Numbered from the stretch's first letter, positions 31,529-41,397 are shown. The stretch is 41,738 nucleotides of DNA from Planctomycetota bacterium (GCA_021800165.1 JAJYZF010000032.1:1-41738), one strand, 5' to 3'. Made by a program: numbers and translations. Notes: generated by a model from the sequence alone, not told the origin.

Positions 31529-34306
31529 ATGGGGCCAATTCAGCGCGTGATTATCCGGGATGCGGTGATGAGCGTGGTGCGCCATCCGCGTCTGACGTTG
31601 GTTATTGCGGCCATCTTGCTGCTGGTTGGAACTGGGCTGGCCTGGACGCACCTGACGATCTCGACGGATCAAAACAAACTTTTCTCCGCCAAGGTACCAT
31701 TTTTTCATCAATATCTGGAATTTATCCGGGAATTTCCAGAAAATGAGGCGGTGTACATCACACTCCAGGCCCGGAATCAGGATCATCCGCCATCCACTCG
31801 GCAATGGATTCAATGTGCCAATGCGGTGGCCCAGCGCGTTGCCGGACTCCATCAATACGTGAATTCCGTGGACAGCCACGTTCCTTTGAAACAATTGGGC
31901 CGACAAGCACTTTTGTTTGCTGACTGGCCGCTGGTTAAAAAGGCGGCCGCGCAATCGAACGCGTTTGCGGTACTGGGACAACTCTGGGGCCAAAAGCCGA
32001 ATATGGCGGAGCGGCTGTTGGGTTCGTCGCGTCTGGAACGGTTTTTACGTTTGGCCGCGGAACAAACACCCAGTACCGAGGCGGCCAAATTGCTGGTACC
32101 CATGATGGAGAGCCTGCGGGCGAGCCTGCAGTCGCCGGCGACAAGAGCATCGGCGCGGCGCTTCGGCCTGGCGAATTTGTCGCGTCTGATCGGTGGGGCG
32201 CGAACCGACCCCAGTGCGTGGGGCTATTATTATTTTCCCGAAGCCAACAATTCATCACGCTACTTACTGGTGATCCGGGTGTATCCCCACTTTACCTACG
32301 ATTCGCTGGCAGCTATTTCCACGCCGCTAACCCATATTGATGCGGCTATAAAATCAGCGGCCCAACCATACGCGGCAGAGTTTACCGTTGGCCTGACCGG
32401 TCGGGCGGTGCTATCGTCGGCGGAAATGAAAATTACCACTCACGATACCGACCTCGCGGAAGTGGTGGCCATGTTAACGGTGTTGGCGGGTTTGATTTTG
32501 ATGCTGCGATCGGTGTGGTTGGCTATGGCGGCGAGTGTGTCGCTGGCGGTGGCCATCGGTTGGACTTTTGGGTACGCCACGCTGGCGGTAGGACAACTCA
32601 ATTTACTCTCGACGGTATTTGTCATCGCGTTGATCGGCATCGGTATGGATTATTTGATTCAAATTGTCATTCGCTATCGGCGCGAGGTGCGTCGCTATCA
32701 GCGGCCGCTGGCGGTTTGGGTACGTGTATTTCGGTATACCGGGCCGCCGGTGATTACAGCCTGCCTGGGCGCGGCCGGTGCGTTTTGGGTTGCCAATCTG
32801 ACGGCATTCCGAGGGGCTGCGGAGTTGGGGGTTATTGCGGGCGGGGGCTTGCTGCTGTGTTTATTGGCCGGTTACACGGTCTTACCGGCGCTGCTGGTGT
32901 TGTTTCCACCGAAATTCAAGCCGGTACACGCAGCCGCACGTTATCCGGCCAGTCGCGCGTTTAAGCGCAGTAAATGGTTGCGGTTTTCAGGATTAATTGT
33001 CTGGTTGGCACTGCTTTTTGCCTTGCTGCCGTGGGCTATTCGGCTGCGGTTTGATCCAAATCTGTTGGATTTACAGGCCCGGGGCCTGGAATGTGTCAAA
33101 CTGGTGAAGAAATTACCGACTTGGTCGGCGGTGTTGCTCTCGAAGCAGCTTTCCAACTTAAAGCCGGTAAACCGCCGTCTGGTCAAGGCCGCAAGTTTTG
33201 CTGGTTCGCCGATCCTTTCAGTGAGCAGCCTGCTCGACGCCCAGGCCAAGCAGCAATATCTGGATCAGCACGGGGCGGCGATCGGGGGTATTCGCTGGAG
33301 CACTCCACATCCGCTCACCGCGGCGGATCTTTCCGCGGTCGCGGCTGCGGCATCGCAACTGGCGACGGTGTGGTCCAAGGGCGATCCGGCGATGAATGGT
33401 TCCTTGAAGAAATCCGCGGGCATTGTGGTTACCGATTTGCATCAATTCGTGACTTTAGTGGATCGAGCCTCCGCAGTCCGCCGCGCTCGGCAGGCCCATC
33501 GCGTAAGCCAATGGCAACGGAACTTTGCCGCCCAGATTCAGCTCATCGCCCAGACGTTGTGTCCGGGTCCGCTGAATCTGGCGGAGATTCCCGCATCCCT
33601 ACGCCGACATTATGTAAGTAAAACAGGCATTTACGCTCTGTACATTCAACCACGATTTAATTTATGGCGGCAGCACAACTTGCGGGAATTTGTGCATGTG
33701 CTCCAAGGAGTTCATGGGCGGGACGGACTGGTTCCCCCCGGCATGGACTTAACCGGTATCGCCCCGCAGATCTACGATTCCACCCGGGCCATTCGCGACG
33801 CATTTATCAAGGCTACCGTTTATGCGCTGATTCTGGTGGTGATTCTGGTGTTTTTAGACATGCGCCGCATCGGCCAGACGCTGGTGACCATCAGTGTACT
33901 GGGGTTGGGGCTGCCGATGTTGGCCTGTCTGATGGGCGTGTTGCATATCGACTGGAACTTCGCGAATTTTTTTGGCCTGCCCATTTTAATCGGTGCGGGA
34001 CATGAATATGGTGTTTTTATGGTGCATCGGTACCGCGAAGCGGTGGGTAATCCGCGGCGTGTGTGGCGATTTTGGGATGTCAGTGAGCGGGCCTTGTTGA
34101 TGTGCGGATTTGTTACGTGCAGCAGTTTTGGTTTTTTAGCCCTGGGCCGCGACCGTGGTATTGCCAGCCTGGGGTTGGTGATGGCTTTGGGTATCGGCTG
34201 CATTTATATGGCGGCGGAATTTGTGCTGCGGCCTTTGCTGCAATGGAAGCTCGAGCACAACATGGTGGTGGCCGCTCCGGAAGACTCTGGCGATGAGGAC
34301 GCATAA
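31529..34306 (+). CDS. MMPL/RND-family transporter, HpnN-like
   Basis: About 925 residues in the two-half layout of RND/MMPL lipid exporters. Each half has one membrane segment, a large periplasmic domain, then five segments. The first half holds LTLVIAAILLLVGTGLAW and the cluster VVAMLTVLAGLILMLRSVWL to VIALIGIGMDYLIQIVIRYR, with the GMDY motif; the second half ends VYALILVVILVFLDMRRI and FFGLPILIGAGHEYGVFMVHRYRE. HpnN exports hopanoids to the outer membrane, and this protein has a similar length and plan. The start is uncertain (GTG 31487, ATG 31529, ATG 31568). Its stop overlaps the aldehyde dehydrogenase ATG (TAATG), so those two genes are translationally linked. Confidence 0.85.
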   Translation: MGPIQRVIIRDAVMSVVRHPRLTLVIAAILLLVGTGLAWTHLTISTDQNKLFSAKVPFFHQYLEFIREFPENEAVYITLQARNQDHPPSTRQWIQCANAVAQRVAGLHQYVNSVDSHVPLKQLGRQALLFADWPLVKKAAAQSNAFAVLGQLWGQKPNMAERLLGSSRLERFLRLAAEQTPSTEAAKLLVPMMESLRASLQSPATRASARRFGLANLSRLIGGARTDPSAWGYYYFPEANNSSRYLLVIRVYPHFTYDSLAAISTPLTHIDAAIKSAAQPYAAEFTVGLTGRAVLSSAEMKITTHDTDLAEVVAMLTVLAGLILMLRSVWLAMAASVSLAVAIGWTFGYATLAVGQLNLLSTVFVIALIGIGMDYLIQIVIRYRREVRRYQRPLAVWVRVFRYTGPPVITACLGAAGAFWVANLTAFRGAAELGVIAGGGLLLCLLAGYTVLPALLVLFPPKFKPVHAAARYPASRAFKRSKWLRFSGLIVWLALLFALLPWAIRLRFDPNLLDLQARGLECVKLVKKLPTWSAVLLSKQLSNLKPVNRRLVKAASFAGSPILSVSSLLDAQAKQQYLDQHGAAIGGIRWSTPHPLTAADLSAVAAAASQLATVWSKGDPAMNGSLKKSAGIVVTDLHQFVTLVDRASAVRRARQAHRVSQWQRNFAAQIQLIAQTLCPGPLNLAEIPASLRRHYVSKTGIYALYIQPRFNLWRQHNLREFVHVLQGVHGRDGLVPPGMDLTGIAPQIYDSTRAIRDAFIKATVYALILVVILVFLDMRRIGQTLVTISVLGLGLPMLACLMGVLHIDWNFANFFGLPILIGAGHEYGVFMVHRYREAVGNPRRVWRFWDVSERALLMCGFVTCSSFGFLALGRDRGIASLGLVMALGIGCIYMAAEFVLRPLLQWKLEHNMVVAAPEDSGDEDA

Positions 34307-35736
34307 TGGCCGCACCGGTTGCAATCTGGCTTTCAGGGCGGGAGGTGGTTGGTCAAGCCGATTCCTATCCGCTCTTGGGTCCCCAGACCCAGGAGCAAAT
34401 TGCGGTGGTCTCACAGGCCTCGCGCCAGGAGTTGGCGGATGCCGTCGCCGCGATGGCCGACGTGATGCCGGTGGCCCGGCAACTCGGTTCCCATGTGCGC
34501 TTTGCGTGGTGTCGCAGCATTTACGAACAGCTTGGACAACGTGCCGACGAGTTTGCCCGGTGCATCACACTCGAAAGCGGCAAGCCACTCAAGCTCGCCG
34601 AGGCGGAGGTGGCCCGAGCCTTGACAACATTCCGTCTGGCCATGGAGGAAAGCACACGGATGGCCGGAGTTCAACTCCCGGCGGATGCCGAGCTGAAATT
34701 TGCCGGATACCGCGCAGTGGCCCAGAGGGTGCCGGTAGGACCTTGCCTGTTTATCACGCCATTTAATTTTCCGTTGAATCTGGTGGCGCACAAGGTGGCT
34801 CCAGCACTCGCCTGTGGCTGCCCTTTTATCGTCAAACCGTCGGAGCGCACGCCCATGACGGCGCACCTGTTGGGCGAGCTGCTTAGCGGGGCCAAACTAC
34901 CCGCGGGTTATTGGCATATTTTGCCTTGCCGACGTGAGGATTTGGATGTTCTGCTGGCGGATGATCGGATCTGCCTGATGTCCTTTACCGGTTCTGCTCC
35001 GGTGGGATGGAAATTGAAGGCCCAGGCCGGCAAGAAGCGGGTGCTCCTGGAACTTGGCAATAACAGTGCCGTGGTGGTGGAGCCAGAGACCAACCTGCCG
35101 GATGCGGTGGGGCGAATTGTGCCCGCGGCATTTGGTTTTGCCGGGCAGAGTTGCATCAGCGTGCAACGCATATTTTTGCACGAATCCATCGCAGCGCAAG
35201 CCGGCGGGATGCTGGTGGAAAAAACGCGGCAGCTCAAACTTCGCGACAACATGGTGGACACCGATGTGGTGGGGCCGATGATTGACCGCGCCGCGGCGAT
35301 ACGTATCGAAGAATGGGTGAATGACGCGGTGCGGCGGGGGGCCGTTCTCTTATGCGGCGGTCGGCGGGAGGAGAGCTTCTATCACCCCACTTTGCTCACC
35401 AATGTCGCCCCGGAATCTCCGCTGATCAGCCAGGAGGCGTTCGGGCCGGTGGCGGAGATTGAAACCTACCATGACTTTGAGGAGGCCCTCGATCGTGTTA
35501 ACCATACGAGATTCGGGCTCCAGGCTGGTGTCTTCACCGCTAGCCTGGCCAAAGCCCGGCGGGCCTTTGAAGTGCTGGATATGGGTGCCATCATCATCAA
35601 TGACGTGCCCACGACAAGAATTGACGCTTTGCCATACGGGGGCGTAAAAGATTCCGGATTGGGACGCGAGGGGGTGCGATTTGCCATTGAACATTTCACA
35701 GAGTATAAAGTCTTGTTGGAGCGTATGATCAAGTGA
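34306..35736 (+). CDS. NAD(P)-dependent aldehyde dehydrogenase
   Basis: The 476-residue enzyme has the standard ALDH layout: N154 in TPFNFPLN, K177 in VKPSERTP for the cofactor, the FTGSAPVG loop, E249 in LLELGNNS and the nucleophile C283 in GQSCISVQR. All catalytic residues are present. In most relatives the motif after the Glu reads LGGxN/S, here LGNNS. It oxidises an aldehyde to the acid; the layout resembles succinate-semialdehyde, lactaldehyde or non-phosphorylating glyceraldehyde-3-phosphate dehydrogenases and the substrate is open. The start overlaps the transporter stop by one base. With the aminotransferase two genes upstream, an omega-amino acid to aldehyde to acid route is a reasonable guess. 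Confidence 0.92.
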   Translation: MAAPVAIWLSGREVVGQADSYPLLGPQTQEQIAVVSQASRQELADAVAAMADVMPVARQLGSHVRFAWCRSIYEQLGQRADEFARCITLESGKPLKLAEAEVARALTTFRLAMEESTRMAGVQLPADAELKFAGYRAVAQRVPVGPCLFITPFNFPLNLVAHKVAPALACGCPFIVKPSERTPMTAHLLGELLSGAKLPAGYWHILPCRREDLDVLLADDRICLMSFTGSAPVGWKLKAQAGKKRVLLELGNNSAVVVEPETNLPDAVGRIVPAAFGFAGQSCISVQRIFLHESIAAQAGGMLVEKTRQLKLRDNMVDTDVVGPMIDRAAAIRIEEWVNDAVRRGAVLLCGGRREESFYHPTLLTNVAPESPLISQEAFGPVAEIETYHDFEEALDRVNHTRFGLQAGVFTASLAKARRAFEVLDMGAIIINDVPTTRIDALPYGGVKDSGLGREGVRFAIEHFTEYKVLLERMIK

Positions 35737-35776
35737 CCGTGATGGGCATAGAGCCGCAAAATCGAGGTACGTGGCG

Positions 35777-38098
35777 ATGTTGAAAAGAAGCTCCCGTGGC
35801 TTTGCTGCCCGCACGTGGGTAACCATGATTTTGTGGCTCTGCTGGGGGATGGCGGGGGCTAACCACGCGCAAGCTCTCGTGCTCGGCACGCTCTCGGCCA
35901 CCGCTGCCCCATCGCGGGATTTGCCGCAGGGTATGGCGGATTTAACTTCGGAGGTTTATGCCAGGAGGCAGGCGGGCAGCCGATTGATTCAGTTGGCGGA
36001 AATGAGGATGATCCGGGGATTGCTGGAGGTTCGCGGTAAGCAAAGCGGCCAGGCCGTGCGACAATTACTCGCCGGTCAGAGAGATCTCGTGAGTTGGACA
36101 CCGACCTTGCTGCGCTTGCCGCTGGCCAAGCGTTTGGCCTTGATGCACTGGGCTGTTTCCCGCCATCAGCTTTCGATTTTGGCGGCGGCTGTTTCCCCGC
36201 GGGCCAGCGTTCGCCAACTGGCGGCGCGGGCGTTGGCCGGTGTAGCCGACGACACGGTGAACCTGGTTTTGCGGATGCTCCTCAACGATAAAAATATGGC
36301 GGTGCGTATCACGACGATGGATGTACTCTGGAAGCGTCGCCCTACACCAGCGCTGCTGCGCTCGGTATGGCGGCGTGCCATCGTCCTGGGGCCGCAGCAT
36401 CCGGGGCTCGCCGGATTTCCAGCATCAGTCGTGAAGTTCCACGGTCGAATGATCCGGATTTTCGGCCCCATGATGATGGTTACCGATGCGGGGCCGTGGT
36501 GGGGCGTGCAGGATGGTCCGCTGGCGTGCCAACTTTTATGCCACTGGGGCCCGTTGGCCCCGGAGTCCACGAGTTTAGTCGTGCGTTATTTAGCGCGTAC
36601 GTGTCGGCGGGCGCTGGCCCATCCCGGTCAAGCCGGCTTGCACTTAATGCCTTGGCAGATCAAGGCTTTCCGAGAAGCGGCCCTGCTGAATCCGCGGCGG
36701 GTTGCGCCGTATTTGCTGTACCTGGTGCATAGGCCCTTACCGGCGGATATCGACCGTCTTAATTTTAACGGTCTGCTGATGGCCAAAGGGCACTTTGCCT
36801 CGAATCGAACATTGCCGTTGGAAATGTTGGTATGGCTGGCGCACCAAAAAATCACGGCCTATCATTTATCGATCTTCACCGTGGAGCTTAATGGAGGCAT
36901 CCCGATTTTAACCTCCGGCGGTAAAGCGCAGGAAGGGCAAGACATTCAGCGTATTACGCGTTGGTTTGCTGCCCAGGGCATTCATGCCGCCACGCCTGCC
37001 AAGTTCGAAAAAAAAGGAGGTCTCGGTGGTTTACGGCCGACCTTAGGCACTGGGTCCGTGCAGCGCGGGACAAGGCTTTCATTGCGTCAATCGCAAAGGC
37101 TGGTGATGGCTGAGGGGGAATTTTGGCACGGCCTAAAAGCGCTGGCATCCGGGGTGGTCCCTGTTCGCCAGGCCGCTGTTGAACAAATCCAGCGGGCCTT
37201 GGTCACGATGACGACCGATTTGATCCGTCTTGCGCCAATGAGCCATCCACGCCGTGTGGCGCATTTACTGCGCTACCAGCGCAAGCTGACTACGTTGGCC
37301 ACGATGATCATGCGTGCGCCGTCATCCCGGCGGCCGTCCTTGGTGCGTTGGGCTTTCTCACCTGCGATGTGGCCACGACTTGGGCAAATATGCTCAAATA
37401 GTGTCGCGCAGCGGGTGGCAACGGGTGAGTGGTTGGGGGCCACAGCAGGTTCGAACGCCCGGTGGATTTTGCAGCGGTTGCTGACCGATCGTTCGGTGGT
37501 GGTGCGTATCACCGCGATGGATGGTTTATGGAACTGCCGCCCGTCTCCAGAGGAAATAGCTGCGGTGTGGCAAATGGCCGTGGGCCTGCATTCTCCAGCG
37601 CTGACTGCGGTATTTCGCGGACACACATTAACGCCGCCTGTGCGTCCTGAACCTTCATTCTTGTACGCGGCGACGCCAGCTATGCAATTGTTGCACCACT
37701 GGAATGTCTCGTCTCAAGCCCTGAATAAGACCGTTGTCGCCTATTTGAAATCCCTTTGCGCCAGCCGGCACAAAAGCCTCCGGGTGATCCAGACTCATTT
37801 TATTCACTTTTTAAGGCGGTTGCATTCTCTTCAGCCGGCACCTTATTTATTGTACCTGGCTCATCGACCGCGAAAACCGGGTCCCGCCACCGTGTATCAG
37901 GGGCATCTGGTAGAGTCTTCCAATCGGACCTTGCCACTGGCTTGTCTGGCGACTTTGGCGGGGAAGAAGCCGACGAGTTATCATCTGATTTTCAGTGCGG
38001 GCCGCTGGTGGGCGGACACTCTCGCCCAAGAGAATGAAGACCTGAAAAGAATCACAGCGTGGTACGAAGCCCATGGTATTCATGCCGGCCATTCTTGA
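35777..38098 (+). CDS. Secreted protein with two copies of an unrecognised helical domain
   Basis: The product of about 773 residues begins with a signal peptide (LKRSSRGFAARTWVTMILWL, cleavage probably after NHAQA). The mature part holds the same domain twice, about 40-410 and 425-773. Both copies show the pattern LxxAxxxRLALMHW-like or PSLVRWAF, then IT.MD.LW..RP, a VVKFHGR or VFRGHTL strand, PYLLYL.HRP, SNRTLPL and a closing IT.W(F/Y)..(Q/H)GIH. The 454-aa protein at 7566 has one copy. I do not know the family. The first copy is followed by a Lys/Gly linker (EKKGGLGGLR). The ATG at 35777 is used, six bases after the first possible GTG. It follows the aldehyde dehydrogenase by 40 bases. Confidence 0.85.
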   Translation: MLKRSSRGFAARTWVTMILWLCWGMAGANHAQALVLGTLSATAAPSRDLPQGMADLTSEVYARRQAGSRLIQLAEMRMIRGLLEVRGKQSGQAVRQLLAGQRDLVSWTPTLLRLPLAKRLALMHWAVSRHQLSILAAAVSPRASVRQLAARALAGVADDTVNLVLRMLLNDKNMAVRITTMDVLWKRRPTPALLRSVWRRAIVLGPQHPGLAGFPASVVKFHGRMIRIFGPMMMVTDAGPWWGVQDGPLACQLLCHWGPLAPESTSLVVRYLARTCRRALAHPGQAGLHLMPWQIKAFREAALLNPRRVAPYLLYLVHRPLPADIDRLNFNGLLMAKGHFASNRTLPLEMLVWLAHQKITAYHLSIFTVELNGGIPILTSGGKAQEGQDIQRITRWFAAQGIHAATPAKFEKKGGLGGLRPTLGTGSVQRGTRLSLRQSQRLVMAEGEFWHGLKALASGVVPVRQAAVEQIQRALVTMTTDLIRLAPMSHPRRVAHLLRYQRKLTTLATMIMRAPSSRRPSLVRWAFSPAMWPRLGQICSNSVAQRVATGEWLGATAGSNARWILQRLLTDRSVVVRITAMDGLWNCRPSPEEIAAVWQMAVGLHSPALTAVFRGHTLTPPVRPEPSFLYAATPAMQLLHHWNVSSQALNKTVVAYLKSLCASRHKSLRVIQTHFIHFLRRLHSLQPAPYLLYLAHRPRKPGPATVYQGHLVESSNRTLPLACLATLAGKKPTSYHLIFSAGRWWADTLAQENEDLKRITAWYEAHGIHAGHS

Positions 38099-38328
38099 TC
38101 GCATGGGTGCGTATGGCTCGGTCGACCCGATGGGATGTCTATGGAATATCAGGTTCATACCGAAGGGGGGTACCGGGGATTGCCTTAACTCGACTTTTGT
38201 CATTTTGGCGTGTTCACGCGGCGCGGCTCAGGTAGTTCAGCAGGCCAAAGCCAACCCTACGGCCGCTTGATTGCCGACAACATAAACTGATAATAATTCC
38301 CCAAGCCATTAATCGAAAGGAATACTCC
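38099..38328. other. Intergenic region before the 688-aa gene
   Basis: About 230 bases with no gene. The frame 38073-38270 includes MDRMGAYGSVDPMGC-like sequence but no domain. GAAAGGA lies just before the next ATG. No clear promoter or terminator. Confidence 0.35.
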
Positions 38329-40395
38329 ATGGATTTAACCGCACAAGCCTCACGCCGTGGCCTGTGGTTTGCAACGGTACGCACGCATTTGCCGGAGGTT
38401 TTTAATGAGGATGGCTCCGGCAAAATCCCGCAGTTTAACCCTCCATATAGAGAGCCGATTTGGATTCTTCCAGCGTTGTACACGGGTGCCCAGGAATATA
38501 TTGATCTGGCCAACAGGATTGTGGCTCGCTACAACGATGCCCCGGGATCGATTCGCCCACATGAGTCGGGCGTCCATTGCGGGCGGGATTTTAATATCTT
38601 TCAATCCAATCATCTAGCCAACATGCTCCACCGGTTTGGTCATCTGGCTACGCCGGCTGCGCGCGCGGTCATGGAATGGCATACCCGCCTGGTGTTTCGC
38701 ACGGTCGGCGGCTCACGCCAGAGCGATTTCAAATTTCACGGTGCCAATGACAACATGCCCATGCTGGCGACCGTTGGGCATATTTTGGGCGGCGAAGCCT
38801 TAAACGATCGAGCCGCCATTGACCATGGCGTGTGGATGCTCAATCAGTTTCGACGGTTGCTCTCACGTTCCGCCTGGGCGTCGGAATTCAACAGTTCCAC
38901 GTACTCCGCGGTTACGCTTTCCGGCGCTGCCAAAATCGCCACGGGTTCCCACGACCCGGAAATTCGTAAGCTGGCCCGCCAGATTGAAGAGCGACTGTGG
39001 GCGGAAGTGATTTTGCACTTTCATCCGCCAACCCGGCAACAGGCGGGACCGCAGTCGCGGGCCTATTGCATTGACATGGCCGGCCACACCCATTCCCTGC
39101 AAATGCTGCTCTGGCTGGTTTTTGGCCAGGCGGTCAGTGGACGCGATCCGATGAAGAGCTATTTTGCACCCGATGGCACCGAGGTCATTCATTTCGAGGG
39201 CAACTATTTTCAGAGCATTGCCGAGTATTGCGAATTCTTGGAACCGGAATTTCACGTTCCGGACCAGCTCGCCGCGCTGATGACCACGCGAACCTATCCG
39301 GCCATTCTGCATGGACGTTCTGAAGCGATGGGGCGTTTCGATGAACAGGCGTCGCAGTACCAAACCACCACATATATGGAAGAAGCATTTTCATTGGGCA
39401 GTGTGAATACTCCCATGGGTGGCGGCGAGCAAACCATGAGCGCGTATCTCACCTACAAACGCCGACCAGAAGTAACCTCCTTTCGTGACGGGGGCATCGC
39501 TTTTGTTCGCTACCTTGCGGGCAACGCGGAATATGGTGCCTTTGAGAAATCTGTAGATGGTGCGTATGCCAACGAAAGATTTGTTCCCAACCTGGGGTGG
39601 TTGTACACACTACAGAAGAAAAATACGGTTTTGGTGCTATGTACGCCCAATCTTAAGAGGCAAGCCGAAGTTCCGACGGAATTTCTTCGCTTGTCGCTGA
39701 TCTTTCCCGCGCACTTCGGTACCATTACCCGCAGCATCATCGGTGCCCAACCCTCTGTCTCCGGAGCGGTGGGGCAAAGCGAAAGCGTGGTATGCGCCTC
39801 GGTAGAGGCCGGCGAAGTGTACATTCATGTGCAACCCCTGCTGCCGACCCTGTTGCCTCGCCCCGCGGCAGTTCGCTTTTCCCGCAGTAACCAATACCAA
39901 ATATTGGAACTCATCAACTATCAAGGACCACCCAGGACGTTCACACAGCAAGACCTCTCGCGCATCGTCAACGGATGCGTGATGACCGTATCCGACCGAA
40001 AAGCCGAATCATCGCTGGAGGACTTTCACCGGAGACTTTCGCGATGTACCGTGACCGACTATATCAGCGCGAGGCATCGGTACTTTCTTTACCAACGGCA
40101 GGATGTTGAACTGGAGGTTGTCTTGACGATGGATCCGTTTGGTGTGCAGACCGAGGCCATCAATGGCCGTCATCGACCGATACCTGTCTTTGAATCCAAT
40201 CAGGTTGATGTAAAGAATCTGCCTTGGATGACAGGGCCTGTTGCGTCGAATAAGCCGCATTTTCCATGGGGTGACAACATGACGCAGTTGCCATGGACAA
40301 ACTGGTGGCTGATCGGATCCCGTGGTTTACCCACAGAGCCTCCTTACAGCGCTGTAAGCCAGGGCGCTGATCCTATCAACAAAAAGCCGCTGTAA
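38329..40395 (+). CDS. Large protein of unknown family, toroid-like helical N-half
   Basis: The 688-residue product has no signal peptide. The N-terminal half (to about 350) is helical with evenly spaced short motifs (SIRPHESGVHCGRDFNIFQS, LANMLHRFGHLATPAARAVM, FHGANDNMPMLATVGHIL, FNSSTYSAVTLSGAAKIA, SRAYCIDMAGHTHSLQMLL), which recalls the (alpha/alpha)6 toroids of polysaccharide lyases and heparinase-type enzymes. The C-terminal half is strand-rich (VVCASVEAGEVYIHVQPLL; FFLYQRQDVELEVVLT). I do not recognise the family and no catalytic set could be fixed; Asn, His, Tyr and Glu occur in the helical motifs. AAAGGA precedes the ATG. The next gene is a dioxygenase on the opposite strand. A polysaccharide- or sugar-acting enzyme is only one possibility. 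Confidence 0.75.
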   Translation: MDLTAQASRRGLWFATVRTHLPEVFNEDGSGKIPQFNPPYREPIWILPALYTGAQEYIDLANRIVARYNDAPGSIRPHESGVHCGRDFNIFQSNHLANMLHRFGHLATPAARAVMEWHTRLVFRTVGGSRQSDFKFHGANDNMPMLATVGHILGGEALNDRAAIDHGVWMLNQFRRLLSRSAWASEFNSSTYSAVTLSGAAKIATGSHDPEIRKLARQIEERLWAEVILHFHPPTRQQAGPQSRAYCIDMAGHTHSLQMLLWLVFGQAVSGRDPMKSYFAPDGTEVIHFEGNYFQSIAEYCEFLEPEFHVPDQLAALMTTRTYPAILHGRSEAMGRFDEQASQYQTTTYMEEAFSLGSVNTPMGGGEQTMSAYLTYKRRPEVTSFRDGGIAFVRYLAGNAEYGAFEKSVDGAYANERFVPNLGWLYTLQKKNTVLVLCTPNLKRQAEVPTEFLRLSLIFPAHFGTITRSIIGAQPSVSGAVGQSESVVCASVEAGEVYIHVQPLLPTLLPRPAAVRFSRSNQYQILELINYQGPPRTFTQQDLSRIVNGCVMTVSDRKAESSLEDFHRRLSRCTVTDYISARHRYFLYQRQDVELEVVLTMDPFGVQTEAINGRHRPIPVFESNQVDVKNLPWMTGPVASNKPHFPWGDNMTQLPWTNWWLIGSRGLPTEPPYSAVSQGADPINKKPL

Positions 40396-40554
40396 CGCGC
40401 TCGCCCGGCACATCAATTCAAAGACCGTCGGCGAACCGAAGGGGCGCAGATGTGGCGTGTGGGGCCGGCTGACGGCGTGGTGCATACTCCGGTACTGAAA
40501 TTCAAGACCCGCACCCCGCCCGCCACGGCGGTTTGCCGCTTTCGTTTCTGGGCT

Positions 40555-41397
40555 TCAGCGATGGTACAGAACCGGATTAAGGTGCGTTGTCACTGGTTCT
40601 CCGATGACCGCCCCGGGCATCCACGTGTCCCAGTCCGCCTGCTGATTTTTGTTCCGCGGCTGAGTCAGGCGTATACCATCTTCCATATAGATCACGGTCA
40701 TCACGTTGCGCGGGCGGTCAGAGACATTGGCTGCTGCCCGGTGAAAGGTCCAACCGTAGTGATAGCTGACTTCGCCCAGGTCAAATGGTCCTTCATCGGT
40801 GGGCAATCCCTTGGCGCGGAGTTGGGCATTGATTTTTGCTTCGCTGTCATCGCTGATTTCCAGGTCCCGCCCCAGATCGAATTGCTGGCTCGTGGCGCTA
40901 AATGCCAACGGCCCCAGTTCCAGCGGTGTGGCCTGAAGTGGAATCCACACCGTGCAGGTGTTGGCGTTGCTTAGCGGCCAATAGTATTGGTCCGCGTGCC
41001 AGGGGGTAATTCCACCGCCGGGTTCCTTGTACAGGGCCTGATCGTGGTACATGCGCACGCCGGATACACCCATCAATTCGGCGGCAAGCTTGGCTAACTT
41101 ACGGCTAAACGTGAATTCCCGCACCACCTCGCTTTTGGTCCACAGGTTCATCACCTGCAGAAAGGCTTTTTCATAGGTATTGCGTTGGCTTAAAGGTTTA
41201 TGTTGCTGATTCAGACGCAGCACCTGTTCGGTAATTTCGGCACCATAATAGGCCAGAGTTGGTGCCGCAAGCACATTCTTAAGTTTGATGTAGCCTTGCT
41301 GGCGAAAATGGGAAATTTGAGCAAAACTCAAGGCATAATCGCCGCCAATGTCCGCCAGAACTTCTGCCGGCGCTTTCCCAAGGGTTTTTACTTCCAC
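40555..41397 (-). CDS. Phytanoyl-CoA dioxygenase (PhyH) family protein
   Basis: Fe(II)/2-oxoglutarate oxygenases of this family hydroxylate small molecules or lipids. The 280-residue product has the iron triad H134-x-D136 (TPWHADQYYW) and H219 (GWTFHRAAAN), followed by the Arg region SDRPRN that binds the carboxylate of 2-oxoglutarate. The N-terminal region has YALSFAQISHFRQQGYIKLK, typical of PhyH proteins. The GTG at 41397 is used because GGAG lies about eight bases before it and the earlier part of the frame (to 41604) looks unlike the family. The substrate is unknown; convergent with the 688-aa gene. Confidence 0.85.
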   Translation of the reverse strand: MEVKTLGKAPAEVLADIGGDYALSFAQISHFRQQGYIKLKNVLAAPTLAYYGAEITEQVLRLNQQHKPLSQRNTYEKAFLQVMNLWTKSEVVREFTFSRKLAKLAAELMGVSGVRMYHDQALYKEPGGGITPWHADQYYWPLSNANTCTVWIPLQATPLELGPLAFSATSQQFDLGRDLEISDDSEAKINAQLRAKGLPTDEGPFDLGEVSYHYGWTFHRAAANVSDRPRNVMTVIYMEDGIRLTQPRNKNQQADWDTWMPGAVIGEPVTTHLNPVLYHR

